Positions 7,269-14,582 of a stretch of DNA of 17,709 nt are shown piece after piece; within the stretch, counting starts at the first letter, position 1; each line of letters begins with the position of its first letter. The notes beneath the pieces are model-generated. The model did no database searches, had not been told where the DNA came from, and worked only from the letters and a program-made list of their open reading frames with translations. The stretch spans positions 1-17,709 of the forward strand of contig JAHEEO010000033.1 of the NCBI GenBank assembly GCA_024640665.1, in the 5' to 3' direction. The translations under genes and the position numbers were made by a program. Origin of the DNA: Rhodospirillales bacterium (GTDB lineage Bacteria; Pseudomonadota; Gammaproteobacteria; Steroidobacterales; Rariloculaceae).

Positions 7269-8471
7269 TCAGCGCGCGGAAATGCGAACGCCGTGTCGCA
7301 CGCGGTCGCTGGGATGGAGCACGACTCGGTCGCCTGCTTCCAATCCCGACAAGACCTCGGCTTCGAGCCGGTCGCGGCGGCCCAGCGTGACCTGTCGTCG
7401 CTGCGCGCGTCCGTCACTGTCGACGAATACCGCCCAGTCGTCGCCGTCACGAAAGAGAGCCAGCAGCGGCACTTTGAGCGTGGCTGCCTGCTCGAACAGG
7501 ACGATACGCACATCGACTTGATAGCCATGTGCCAGGCGTGACCAGCTCTCGGCTGCACTCGTAATGTCGATGATTGCGTTGACTCGCTGTTCTTCGATGC
7601 CAAGTGCGGAGACTTTGGTGAAGCCATAAGGCTCGACGAGCCGCACGCGCCCTTCGAGTGTAAGCTCACCGCCCCAGCGCTCGATGATGACGCGCTGCCC
7701 GGCTTCGGCATTGACGGCGTCGGAAGACAGCAGATCCACGACAATTTCAAGGTCGCGCGGGTCGCCGATTTCGACCAGCGGCGTACCCGGGGTCAGCACC
7801 ATTTCGCTTTGCTGCAGAACTCTCAGCACGCTGCCGTTTACCGGCGCCCGGATTGCCACGCAAGCGCAATCCTGAGGCCGCGTCTGATCCGCGGGAGTCA
7901 CGAGCGCGGCGCGGGCACGCTCTAGTTCATAAGTCCTGACATCGAGCGCCGCAACCCGGGTCGCCAGCGCCGCTCGCTGAGTACGAAAAGTGCGCTCGGC
8001 CTCGTCCAGCGCACGCTCGGAGATCGTGCCCTGTTCTGCGAGTTGCACGGCGCGATTGTGCTCTCGGGCAGCGAAGTCGAGTTCGGCTTCGGCTTGCTCG
8101 ACTGCGGCGCGTGCCAACGTCTCAGCCGACTCGGCCGCATTCACATCGGCTCGCGCTTGGGCTTCGCTGCGAGGATCCAGGAAGGCCGGATCGATCGGCT
8201 CGATGTTGGCGACGATGGTCTCGCGCGCGACTACCGGATCGCCGACATGCAAGTCGATGCGGCGCATGTGCCCGGCAACCGGCGCGGAGAGTGTATAGAT
8301 GTCATGCACGCGCGTGCGGCCCTCGTCCTCTATGGTGACGATGAGTTCGCCACGTTGGATTTCGGTCATGTCGACCACGACAGGCCGTGGCCAGAATGCC
8401 AATACCAGGCCCAGTATCACCAGGAGTGCGAGGCTGCCCCAGAAAGCCAGTCGTTTCATTGTTGTGGTCAC
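7269..8471 (-). CDS. HlyD/MacA-like periplasmic adaptor of an ABC exporter
   Basis: A 400-residue membrane-fusion protein that would link the ABC permease to an outer-membrane channel. It has one N-terminal anchor (about 8-27, WGSLALLVILGLVLAFW). The first half of a lipoyl/barrel-sandwich fold contains LSAPVAGHMRRIDLHVGD (61-78). An alpha-helical hairpin rich in Ala, Glu and Arg follows at about 100-190. The second lipoyl half has IRAPVNGSVLRVL (207-219) and TPGTPLVEIGDP (227-238), and the beta-barrel and membrane-proximal domains run to the end. A CAC tripeptide (202-204) just before the second lipoyl half is not a feature I know from the family. The frame can start at GTG 8471, 4 bases after the permease stop, or at ATG 8459; both leave the anchor intact. 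It is the last gene of the ATPase-permease-adaptor operon. Cargo is unknown. Confidence 0.9.
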   Translation of the reverse strand: MTTTMKRLAFWGSLALLVILGLVLAFWPRPVVVDMTEIQRGELIVTIEDEGRTRVHDIYTLSAPVAGHMRRIDLHVGDPVVARETIVANIEPIDPAFLDPRSEAQARADVNAAESAETLARAAVEQAEAELDFAAREHNRAVQLAEQGTISERALDEAERTFRTQRAALATRVAALDVRTYELERARAALVTPADQTRPQDCACVAIRAPVNGSVLRVLQQSEMVLTPGTPLVEIGDPRDLEIVVDLLSSDAVNAEAGQRVIIERWGGELTLEGRVRLVEPYGFTKVSALGIEEQRVNAIIDITSAAESWSRLAHGYQVDVRIVLFEQAATLKVPLLALFRDGDDWAVFVDSDGRAQRRQVTLGRRDRLEAEVLSGLEAGDRVVLHPSDRVRHGVRISAR

Positions 8472-8475
8472 GGCA

Positions 8476-10842
8476 TCATTCTCTTGTCTTTAGTACGCGG
8501 ATCAGATCCAAATGATTCAGGCGTTGGCGAACGAGCCCGAACGAAGCCGCGCTGGCCGCAAGAGCGAACAGCACGGCAAATCCATAAGTTGAGCTATCGA
8601 TTACGAACGGCATGCGAAATAGCTCGGTATCGAACGCACGGGCTAACCAGAGCGTCAGGGCCCGGCCAGCGAGGCATCCGACCGGCAATGCCGCCAGAAT
8701 GAGTATCGCAACTTCGCCGAGCAACACGTAAGAAATCTCGGCGCGCGTGAATCCGAGCACGCGCAATGTAGCGAGCTCGCGACCTCGTTCAGAAAGCGCG
8801 ATCCGAGTGCTGTTGTAGGCAACGCCGAAGCCGAGAGTGCATGCGAAGCCGGTGAAGATTGTGATGAAAATCAAGAGCTGCGCACCGATGGTTTCGTAGA
8901 AGGCGTCGAGGGCCGCGCGCTTAACCATAATTGCACTGACTGCTGGAATCTCTTTGAGCTTTGCAAAGAGCTCGGCATCCGAGCGCGAATCGACGAGCAA
9001 GCTGAAGTACTCTGCCACCGGCCGTTGTTTTAGCCAGCGGTTCAACGCGTCGAGATTCATATAAGCAGGCATGGCGATGGTGGTCTCGAAGACGTCGGTG
9101 ACGGAAACGTAGCCGCCCGGTCGGCGTCCTTCGAGCACGTCGATCCAGACCTTGTCGCCGATGCCGACGCCGAGCTTCGCGGCCAAATAGGAGCCGAGCA
9201 GGATTCCGTCGGCGGGGACGGTGAGATCGGTGCCGCTTTCGTCGTCGTGAATTGGCTGCAGCAAGTTGCTGGCTGCAACACCGCTCAATCCGCCGCGATG
9301 ATGCCGTGTGCCGACCGTAAAGTCCGCGGGGACGATGTGTGAGGGTTCGGCACGCAGTACGCCGGGCAAGCGCTCAAATTCATGCAGCGTGTTCAATGGC
9401 TGCGGTTCAGCGAGACCGACGATTAAGTCTTGATGTTGCGTGTTGTAAAAGAATGACTCGGCTATGAAGTCGATTGTGTCGTTCCACTGCAGTGCCATCA
9501 CGAGCAGACTGACCGAGAGCGCCATGCCAGCCGTCGTCAGCGCTGCGCGCAGTGGCCAGCGAGCGATTTGACGCAAGGCGATACGCGTGGGCTGGTCAAG
9601 CCAGTCGGTGACCCCGAAGCGGCTCAAAATGCCGCGATGATAGACGGCCGGGGCTGGCGGGCGCATGGCTTCGGCCGGCGGCAGCCGGGCCGCTCGGCGC
9701 ACGGCGACCAGCGCGCCGAGTACGGTCGCCAGCGTGCTGGAACCGACAGCGATGAAGAATGCGGTCGAACTCGGGCGGTAAATCAGCAGCGGGAAGTCAA
9801 ACAAATTGGCATAGTTTTCGGTGCTGTAGCGGCCGAGCAGTGCGCCGATGACTGCGCCGATGATGCATCCCAACAGCGCAATGGCGAGGACCAGCTTGGT
9901 GTAGTACCAGACGATTTGTATATTCGAGTAACCGAAAGCTTTCAACAGGCCGATTTCGCCGCGCTCGGTTGCGATCAGCCGCGATAGCACCATATGACTC
10001 AAGAAGGCGGCCACAGCAAGAAATATGGCCGGCAAAATAGTGGAGACGACTCTGTTTTGATTGAGCTCGTTCATCACAAACCAGTTTGAGATTTGCTCGG
10101 CACGCGGAATCGCGTTCACCCCGCCGTAGGGCTCGAGCAGCTCGTCGAGCTCGGCGATGACCGGTTCCGGATTAATGCCGCGTAACAGCGTGAGGCTTAA
10201 ATCATTGAACGCTTCGTCTAGGTCGAAGGCTGCTTCGAGCGCTTCGCGCCCCATCCAGATCACACCGAAGCGTTCGTCGTCGGGCAAAAGTGCTGCGGGT
10301 CCGAGTGCATAGATGAACTCAGGGGACAAAGCCGTGCCGACAATTTCCAGCGTGCGCCGGTGACCGTTGATGAGCGCGGTGAAGCTGTCGCCAGGCCCGA
10401 GATCATGAGCTTCGGCGAAGGGCTTGTTGAGAATGACTTGATCGTGGCGGCCGGTTTCGATCCAGCTCCCGGATTGCAGCGCCAATTGATTGAGTATCGG
10501 CTGGCCGGTTTCTGGAATAGACGTGAGGCGCCCAACGACAGGCTCAGCGAAGCCTTCAATATCAAGAGTCGCATATTGGGTAATACGCGTTTCGACAAAT
10601 TGCACGCCGGGAATGGCTGCGACACGCTCAGCAATGCGTTCCGGAACGCGCCTGCCGCCGGTAAAGACTTCGGCAAAACGGTATCGCTCGTAATAAGCGT
10701 CGGTGGTGACGCTGAGCGATTCGAGCGTGGACAATCCCATGATCAATACGGCAACGCCCGAGCCGATCACAAGCGCAATCGCGAGGACTTGGCCGCGCAG
10801 GCGCCAGAGCTCGCGGAACAACTTGTGGTTTAAGACGCGCAT
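8476..10842 (-). CDS. ABC exporter permease with two FtsX domains
   Basis: A 788-residue integral membrane protein of the FtsX/MacB-type permease superfamily. It consists of two similar units, each with a large periplasmic domain and FtsX transmembrane helices. Helices lie near 18-37, 270-290, 316-337, 360-381, 436-453, 656-677, 708-730 and 752-770. Each unit has the cytoplasmic coupling motif typical of the family: ERGEIGLLKAFGYSNIQI (293-310) and ERGRELATLRVLGFTRAEI (685-703). Large periplasmic domains fill about 40-265 and 455-650. I chose ATG 10840-10842, giving MRVLNHKLFRELWRLRGQ, the usual beginning for such permeases. A TTG at 10857 overlapping the ATPase stop would add five residues. 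The eight-helix double layout resembles LolCE-like exporters fused in one chain more than four-helix MacB. It works with the ATPase upstream and the adaptor downstream; the substrate is unknown. Confidence 0.93.
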   Translation of the reverse strand: MRVLNHKLFRELWRLRGQVLAIALVIGSGVAVLIMGLSTLESLSVTTDAYYERYRFAEVFTGGRRVPERIAERVAAIPGVQFVETRITQYATLDIEGFAEPVVGRLTSIPETGQPILNQLALQSGSWIETGRHDQVILNKPFAEAHDLGPGDSFTALINGHRRTLEIVGTALSPEFIYALGPAALLPDDERFGVIWMGREALEAAFDLDEAFNDLSLTLLRGINPEPVIAELDELLEPYGGVNAIPRAEQISNWFVMNELNQNRVVSTILPAIFLAVAAFLSHMVLSRLIATERGEIGLLKAFGYSNIQIVWYYTKLVLAIALLGCIIGAVIGALLGRYSTENYANLFDFPLLIYRPSSTAFFIAVGSSTLATVLGALVAVRRAARLPPAEAMRPPAPAVYHRGILSRFGVTDWLDQPTRIALRQIARWPLRAALTTAGMALSVSLLVMALQWNDTIDFIAESFFYNTQHQDLIVGLAEPQPLNTLHEFERLPGVLRAEPSHIVPADFTVGTRHHRGGLSGVAASNLLQPIHDDESGTDLTVPADGILLGSYLAAKLGVGIGDKVWIDVLEGRRPGGYVSVTDVFETTIAMPAYMNLDALNRWLKQRPVAEYFSLLVDSRSDAELFAKLKEIPAVSAIMVKRAALDAFYETIGAQLLIFITIFTGFACTLGFGVAYNSTRIALSERGRELATLRVLGFTRAEISYVLLGEVAILILAALPVGCLAGRALTLWLARAFDTELFRMPFVIDSSTYGFAVLFALAASAASFGLVRQRLNHLDLIRVLKTRE

Positions 10843-10850
10843 ATCTAACG

Positions 10851-11603
10851 TTACCAAGCGAGTTCGCTTGCACTGACTCGCTTCGCATTGTGTTCAGTGG
10901 AGGCAATCAAACCGTCGGCGATACGCACGACGCGGTCGGCCATACTCGCAACAATTGTGTTGTGCGTGATGATGGCTGTGCTGGTGCCGAGCTCGCGATT
11001 CACTCGCTCGATAGCCGCGAGCACGAGAATGCCGGTCTTGCTGTCGAGGGCGCCGGTCGGCTCATCGCAGAGCAGCACTTCGGGTTGTTTGGCGATGGCG
11101 CGTGCGATAGCAACGCGCTGCTGTTCGCCGCCGGATAGCTCGGCAGGAAAATGGTGGATACGTTCTTCGAGGCCGACGAGTGCGAGCGCTTCCTCGGCCG
11201 ACATCGGAGCGGCGGCAATCTCTGTTACCAGCGCGACGTTCTCGCGTGCCGTGAGGCTTGGAATCAGGTTATAGAATTGAAATACGAAGCCAACATGCTC
11301 GCGTCGAAACATTGTCAGGCCATGCTCATCGGCTGCTGTCAGATTATGATCGCGAAATGTCAGCGTGCCTGCCGTTGGCGTGTCGAGTCCGCCGAGTATG
11401 TTGAGGAGCGTCGACTTGCCGCTGCCCGACGGGCCGAGCAGCACGACGAGTTCGCCGGGTTTGAGTTCGAAATCGACGCCGCGCAATGCACGAATTTCGA
11501 TCTCACCCGTGTGATAGGTCTTCGTTAGGCCATGTGCGATGAGGCTTTCGTTGTGAGCTTTGGCATCCACAGCACGATTTTCTGCATTATAAATTAGACA
11601 CAT
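10851..11603 (-). CDS. ABC transporter ATP-binding protein, LolD/MacB-type
   Basis: Cytoplasmic ATPase powering the permease encoded just downstream. All motifs are intact: Walker A GPSGSGKST (57-65), Q-loop glutamine in FVFQFYN (Q109), signature LSGGEQQRVAIARA (156-169), Walker B VLLCDEPTGALD (176-187) with catalytic E181, and H-loop ITHN (H214). The sequences LTKTYHTGE and FYNLIPSLTARENV are typical of the subfamily that serves FtsX-type permeases. The upstream ATG at 11603 has no good ribosome site, and its first 11 codons contain a TATAAT on the coding strand. A GTG at codon 12 (11568-11570) would give an N-terminus of more usual length, so the true start may be there. The stop lies 8 bases before the permease ATG, indicating one operon. 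Confidence 0.95.
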   Translation of the reverse strand: MCLIYNAENRAVDAKAHNESLIAHGLTKTYHTGEIEIRALRGVDFELKPGELVVLLGPSGSGKSTLLNILGGLDTPTAGTLTFRDHNLTAADEHGLTMFRREHVGFVFQFYNLIPSLTARENVALVTEIAAAPMSAEEALALVGLEERIHHFPAELSGGEQQRVAIARAIAKQPEVLLCDEPTGALDSKTGILVLAAIERVNRELGTSTAIITHNTIVASMADRVVRIADGLIASTEHNAKRVSASELAW

Positions 11604-11869
11604 GATGATGCTTGAGTCATAAGCACGCAGGTATTCGTACTAACCGGGGCGTCGCGCGGAAAAAATTGCAGTAAAGCGGCGACATTTACTGGCAGAAATG
11701 GCGCCTGGGCACGGCGACTACTTCTCGGCATCTAACTGCAGCTGAATGCACAATGCGTTATCGGGGAATTCGCAACGCTATGCCATTTTGTGACCGAATG
11801 GCTATTGTTACCGTGCCCGGCGCAGAATAATCCAAGGTCAGTTGAAGAATCTTTCTCAAAGGCCTCGGA
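11604..11869. other. Divergent intergenic region between the ABC operon and the DUF2157 pair
   Basis: 266 bases that must carry promoters for both directions. I see no convincing gene, hairpin with T-run or long repeat. On the plus strand a weak promoter candidate lies at 11805-11831. On the minus strand the best -10 (TATAAT, 11586-11591) actually falls inside the first codons of the annotated ATPase gene. Confidence 0.6.
11805..11831 (+). promoter_or_regulatory. Weak sigma70-like promoter candidate for the DUF2157 pair
   Basis: TTGTTA (11805-11810) and AATAAT (11826-11831) match the -35 and -10 consensus at 4/6 and 5/6 positions. The spacer is only 15 bases, shorter than ideal. Transcription would start roughly 30 bases before ATG 11870. 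Confidence 0.25.
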
Positions 11870-12865
11870 ATGCGCAAGGCGGTAGCCGAGAAAATTGCCG
11901 GTCAGGTTGCCGATTGGGGTCACAGCGGCCTCATTGGCGCCGAGCTTTCGGAGACTCTCGAAGCTCGTTATCAGACGGACGTCACCATCGGACGCGTTTT
12001 CGTGCGTTGGCTCGGCTTTCTCGCAGTAACGATGCTTGGCATGTCTGTGCTTGGCTTTATTGGTATGTCGATGGGTGAGGCCGCGCAATACTTAGCACCG
12101 TTTGTATTGGGTGGTGCCGCTTACGTACTGTGGACCAAGGGTGTCGCAATGGCGACCGATCCTCAGCAGCAATATGCAACCAGTGGTGCAGTCCTGGTTA
12201 CGTTCGCGCTCATGGTGGGCTTCGCTGCGCTGATGACTGGATATCTGGTATTTGGCGGCGAGTTTGGTCGATATTCTGGGCCTATCATCATGGCCCTAAC
12301 CGCTGGCGCCGCGCTGTTCACGGCGTACCGTTTCGGGTTGCGGTGGCCGCTATTGATCGGCGTACTGCTCACATTTCATGCGCTTGGCAACATGCATCGC
12401 TACGGTGGCGGCGGCAGTTACTTCATGGGCATCGAGGACGAACGGCTGACGCTCCTGGTCGCTGTCATCTCGATTGTGATCGGTTTGTGGCATGAGCAGT
12501 CGTTGGAGCAAGACGTTGAACGACGGGACGTAGGCTTTGGACATGTATACATAGTTGTCGGTCTCTTATACGCCAATATGTCGCTGTGGTTTTTGTCGCT
12601 GCCGAGGGATGAGCTGATTTTCACGCTGGTCTTTACGGCGGCTGCTGTGGCGCAAATCGTATTGGGCGGGCGATTGCATGATGGCCGATTCACCGGATTC
12701 GGCATCGTGTTTCTATCGATCAATATCTATACACGGATGTTTGAGCATTTTTGGGACGACATATCGAAGGGCGCGTTCTTTCTCATTGCCGGCGGATTAG
12801 CGATGGCTGCGGGCATTGCATTTGAAGTGCGCGCGCGAAGCCTGCGCCGGGAATCTATGGCATGA
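11870..12865 (+). CDS. DUF2157-like polytopic membrane protein (first of a tandem pair)
   Basis: A 331-residue inner-membrane protein of unknown function. A short cytoplasmic helical N-terminus (about 1-42) contains VADWGHSGLIGAELSETLEA, similar to the start of DUF2157 proteins. About ten hydrophobic segments follow, near 46-67, 72-91, 105-127, 134-153, 158-172, 191-208, 222-242, 247-265, 274-289 and 298-320. The end, with FEHFWDDISKGAFFLIAGGL (291-310), resembles the conserved DUF2157 C-terminus, where a Phe-Trp pair precedes the last helix. AAGG lies 7 bases before ATG 11870, and an in-frame stop at 11843 rules out an upstream start. The last four bases overlap the next gene as ATGA, so the two proteins are probably made together. 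No catalytic motif is visible; the family name is from recollection of the pattern. Confidence 0.85.
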   Translation: MRKAVAEKIAGQVADWGHSGLIGAELSETLEARYQTDVTIGRVFVRWLGFLAVTMLGMSVLGFIGMSMGEAAQYLAPFVLGGAAYVLWTKGVAMATDPQQQYATSGAVLVTFALMVGFAALMTGYLVFGGEFGRYSGPIIMALTAGAALFTAYRFGLRWPLLIGVLLTFHALGNMHRYGGGGSYFMGIEDERLTLLVAVISIVIGLWHEQSLEQDVERRDVGFGHVYIVVGLLYANMSLWFLSLPRDELIFTLVFTAAAVAQIVLGGRLHDGRFTGFGIVFLSINIYTRMFEHFWDDISKGAFFLIAGGLAMAAGIAFEVRARSLRRESMA

Positions 12866-13878
12866 ACCCGAGGCGGATGCAGCGCATCATGCGCAACGAA
12901 CTCGGCACGCTGCGCCGCGAAGGTCTGCTCGATGCTTCGACGTACGACGATCTGCTGGCGTTGTATCCGAGTGAGCGCTGGGATTTTTCATCGCTCAGCC
13001 GATGGTTTTTAATCTTTGGTGCAGTCGCATTCATTTCTGGCGTTTTCATTCTTGGTGCAACGATCTTCGAGCCGACGCTTCCAAAGCTGGCCATTCTTCT
13101 TGGCGTCTTGATTGCGGCTTGCTTCTATGCGAGTTGGGTATTGCGCACTCGAAGCATGACCTGGACGAAGCGCTCTATTGAATTGGTCTCCGGGCTCGCA
13201 ATCATCGGGTTGTCGTTTACGCTCGGCGTTATTTATAGCAGCGGTTCAGGAAATTGGCCGGCCTTGCTGCTGATCGATATGTTGATCTTGCTGCCACTCG
13301 GATACTTGCTGCGCAACGTGTTGCTGGTGATTGTCAGCATGATCGTCTTCTTTGCCTGGTTTGGCGGCGTCACAGGATACATATCTGGGTGGGGCGCGTA
13401 CTTCTTCGGCATGAACTATCCGGTGCGCTTTTTAATCGCGGGGTTACTCATGATCGGGCTCAGCCTTGTTCATCGCAGCGCCGAACAACAAACACTGCGG
13501 GCGTATGAAGGATTTTTTAAGGTGTGGCTCTCCGGCGGCATCTTTTTCAGCGAAATGGCACTGTGGCTGACGTCTCTGTTCGGCAATTACGGCAGCATTT
13601 TCAGTTCGCACCGAGAGTCAGCCGGCGAGCTGATGATATTCAATTTAGTCTGGGCCGGGTTCAACGTTGCGCTCTTATCGCTTGGCAGCAGATACCATTT
13701 GCGCATGCTTCGCGGCTACGCGATTACGTTCCTGCTAATTCATGCCTACACACTTTATTTCTGGCATATAGCCGAGCACCTTGGACCCATATTGGCGACG
13801 TTCCTGGCGGGCGCCGTTACGCTCGGTTTAGTCATTCACTTCGAGTCGAAGCGCCGCAGCAAGAGTAGCGCGAGTTAA
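12862..13878 (+). CDS. DUF2157-like polytopic membrane protein (second of a tandem pair)
   Basis: A 338-residue inner-membrane protein. The cytoplasmic N-terminus (1-45) carries LRREGLLDASTYDDLLALY (17-35), a good match to the DUF2157 opening motif. About ten transmembrane segments follow from 46 to 328. It is a diverged relative of the preceding gene: FNLVWAGFNVALLSLGSRYH (260-279) and the HAYTLYFWHIAEHLGPI region (294-310) align with FTLVFTAAAVAQIVLGGRLH and NIYTRMFEHFWDDISKG there, with the same helix order. The start ATG overlaps the upstream TGA. The C-terminus is basic and serine-rich (KRRSKSSAS), expected to be cytoplasmic. Function is unknown. A hetero-oligomeric membrane complex is suggested by the coupled arrangement, not demonstrated. 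Confidence 0.85.
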   Translation: MNPRRMQRIMRNELGTLRREGLLDASTYDDLLALYPSERWDFSSLSRWFLIFGAVAFISGVFILGATIFEPTLPKLAILLGVLIAACFYASWVLRTRSMTWTKRSIELVSGLAIIGLSFTLGVIYSSGSGNWPALLLIDMLILLPLGYLLRNVLLVIVSMIVFFAWFGGVTGYISGWGAYFFGMNYPVRFLIAGLLMIGLSLVHRSAEQQTLRAYEGFFKVWLSGGIFFSEMALWLTSLFGNYGSIFSSHRESAGELMIFNLVWAGFNVALLSLGSRYHLRMLRGYAITFLLIHAYTLYFWHIAEHLGPILATFLAGAVTLGLVIHFESKRRSKSSAS

Positions 13879-13910
13879 CTTAGACTGGCCACTGGACGGC
13901 TCGACGACGA

Positions 13911-13942
13911 CACTCGAGTGAGCGATACTCCGTGTTCGAGTG
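13911..13942. promoter_or_regulatory. Palindrome and 22-bp-spaced repeat upstream of the Rieske gene
   Basis: CACTCGAGTG (13911-13920) is a perfect 10-bp palindrome. Its TCGAGTG half recurs at 13936-13942, exactly 22 bases (about two helical turns) downstream. The left half can also pair with the second copy as a 7-bp stem. If the Rieske gene starts at 13990, this lies in its leader and could be an operator or RNA switch. Chance occurrence is possible. Confidence 0.25.
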
Positions 13943-13979
13943 CTGCGGCGCAACCAATGCGCGCGCCACTGGGACATTC

Positions 13980-13984
13980 GGGAG
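13980..13984 (+). promoter_or_regulatory. Ribosome binding site favouring the TTG start at 13990
   Basis: GGGAG ends 5 bases before TTG 13990-13992. The earlier in-frame starts, GTG 13918 and ATG 13957, have no comparable site. This start places the twin-arginine motif at residues 3-4. Confidence 0.5.
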
Positions 13985-13989
13985 TTAAA

Positions 13990-14568
13990 TTGAAACGTAG
14001 ACAAGTTCTCGGCGGGTTGTGCGCATTTAGTGTTGGCTATTCAAAGTTAGCCACATCGCAGGAACCCGGATCTTCCGAACCGCCAACTGAGGGCGACCAC
14101 ATCGTGTTTGCGTATGGCGAGCATGCTGGCAAGCCGATTGCCCCGGACGATCTGGCAATGGGGGTTGAGCAAATTTTCGCTTTCCCGCAGGACCCGGCCA
14201 GCAAAGTAGTGCGCAACGGTACCCGGCTCAATCAATTAATCGTTGTACGTTTGCCGGTTGAGGGTATGAGCGAAGCGACCCTTAACCGGTCTGCCGACGG
14301 AGTGGTTGCGTATTCGGGTGTATGCTCGCATACGGGTTGTGACGTCACAGACTGGAACGAAGAGTTTGTTCGGTTTCAATGCCCGTGCCATGAGTCACAG
14401 TTTGATCCCAACGACGCTGCGCGTGTTGTTGGCGGTCCCGCTCCGTGGCCGCTCGCTGCCGTTCCGCTGAAGATTAGCGATGGGTTGGTGGCGGTTGCCG
14501 GGGGATTCGAAGGACGAGTCGGCTTCATGCAGCCGGGTCAAGATCCGTTTAGCAGTTTCGGACAATAA
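13990..14568 (+). CDS. Tat-exported Rieske [2Fe-2S] protein next to a PQQ dehydrogenase
   Basis: An electron carrier with a Rieske cluster, expected at the periplasmic face. Box 1 is CSHTGC and box 2 is CPCHESQFD. Counting from TTG 13990, the cluster ligands are C112, H114, C131 and H134, and C117 with C133 would form the disulfide seen in cytochrome bc1 and arsenite-oxidase Rieske proteins. The N-terminus KRRQVLGGLCAFSVGYSKLA is a twin-arginine signal with a short hydrophobic stretch that may be cleaved or serve as anchor. VVGGPAPWPLAAVPLKI follows box 2, as in respiratory-type Rieske domains. The frame stays open to GTG 13918 (216 residues), but that start lacks a ribosome site and buries the Tat motif 27 residues in. 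No cytochrome b or c1 gene is nearby; instead a quinoprotein gene begins 14 bases after the stop. Confidence 0.9.
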   Translation: MKRRQVLGGLCAFSVGYSKLATSQEPGSSEPPTEGDHIVFAYGEHAGKPIAPDDLAMGVEQIFAFPQDPASKVVRNGTRLNQLIVVRLPVEGMSEATLNRSADGVVAYSGVCSHTGCDVTDWNEEFVRFQCPCHESQFDPNDAARVVGGPAPWPLAAVPLKISDGLVAVAGGFEGRVGFMQPGQDPFSSFGQ

Positions 14569-14572
14569 AGAT

Positions 14573-14576
14573 GGAG
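14573..14576 (+). promoter_or_regulatory. Ribosome binding site choosing ATG 14583 for the quinoprotein
   Basis: GGAG lies 6 bases before ATG 14583 and would fall inside the coding sequence if ATG 14571 were used. The upstream ATG has no clear site of its own. Confidence 0.6.
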
Positions 14577-14582
14577 CGAGCG

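Noticed and set aside
7193..7750. 185-residue minus-strand open frame in the adaptor 3' region
   Set aside because: Out of frame with the adaptor, which shows intact family motifs through this stretch; the Ser/Arg-rich translation is typical of a shadow frame.
8043..8702. 219-residue plus-strand open frame
   Set aside because: It spans antisense to the adaptor gene and the permease 3' end, with low-complexity composition and no family resemblance.
13990..14568. Subunit of a cytochrome bc1 complex
   Set aside because: No cytochrome b or c1 gene follows; the next gene is a quinoprotein dehydrogenase, so a petA role is not supported.
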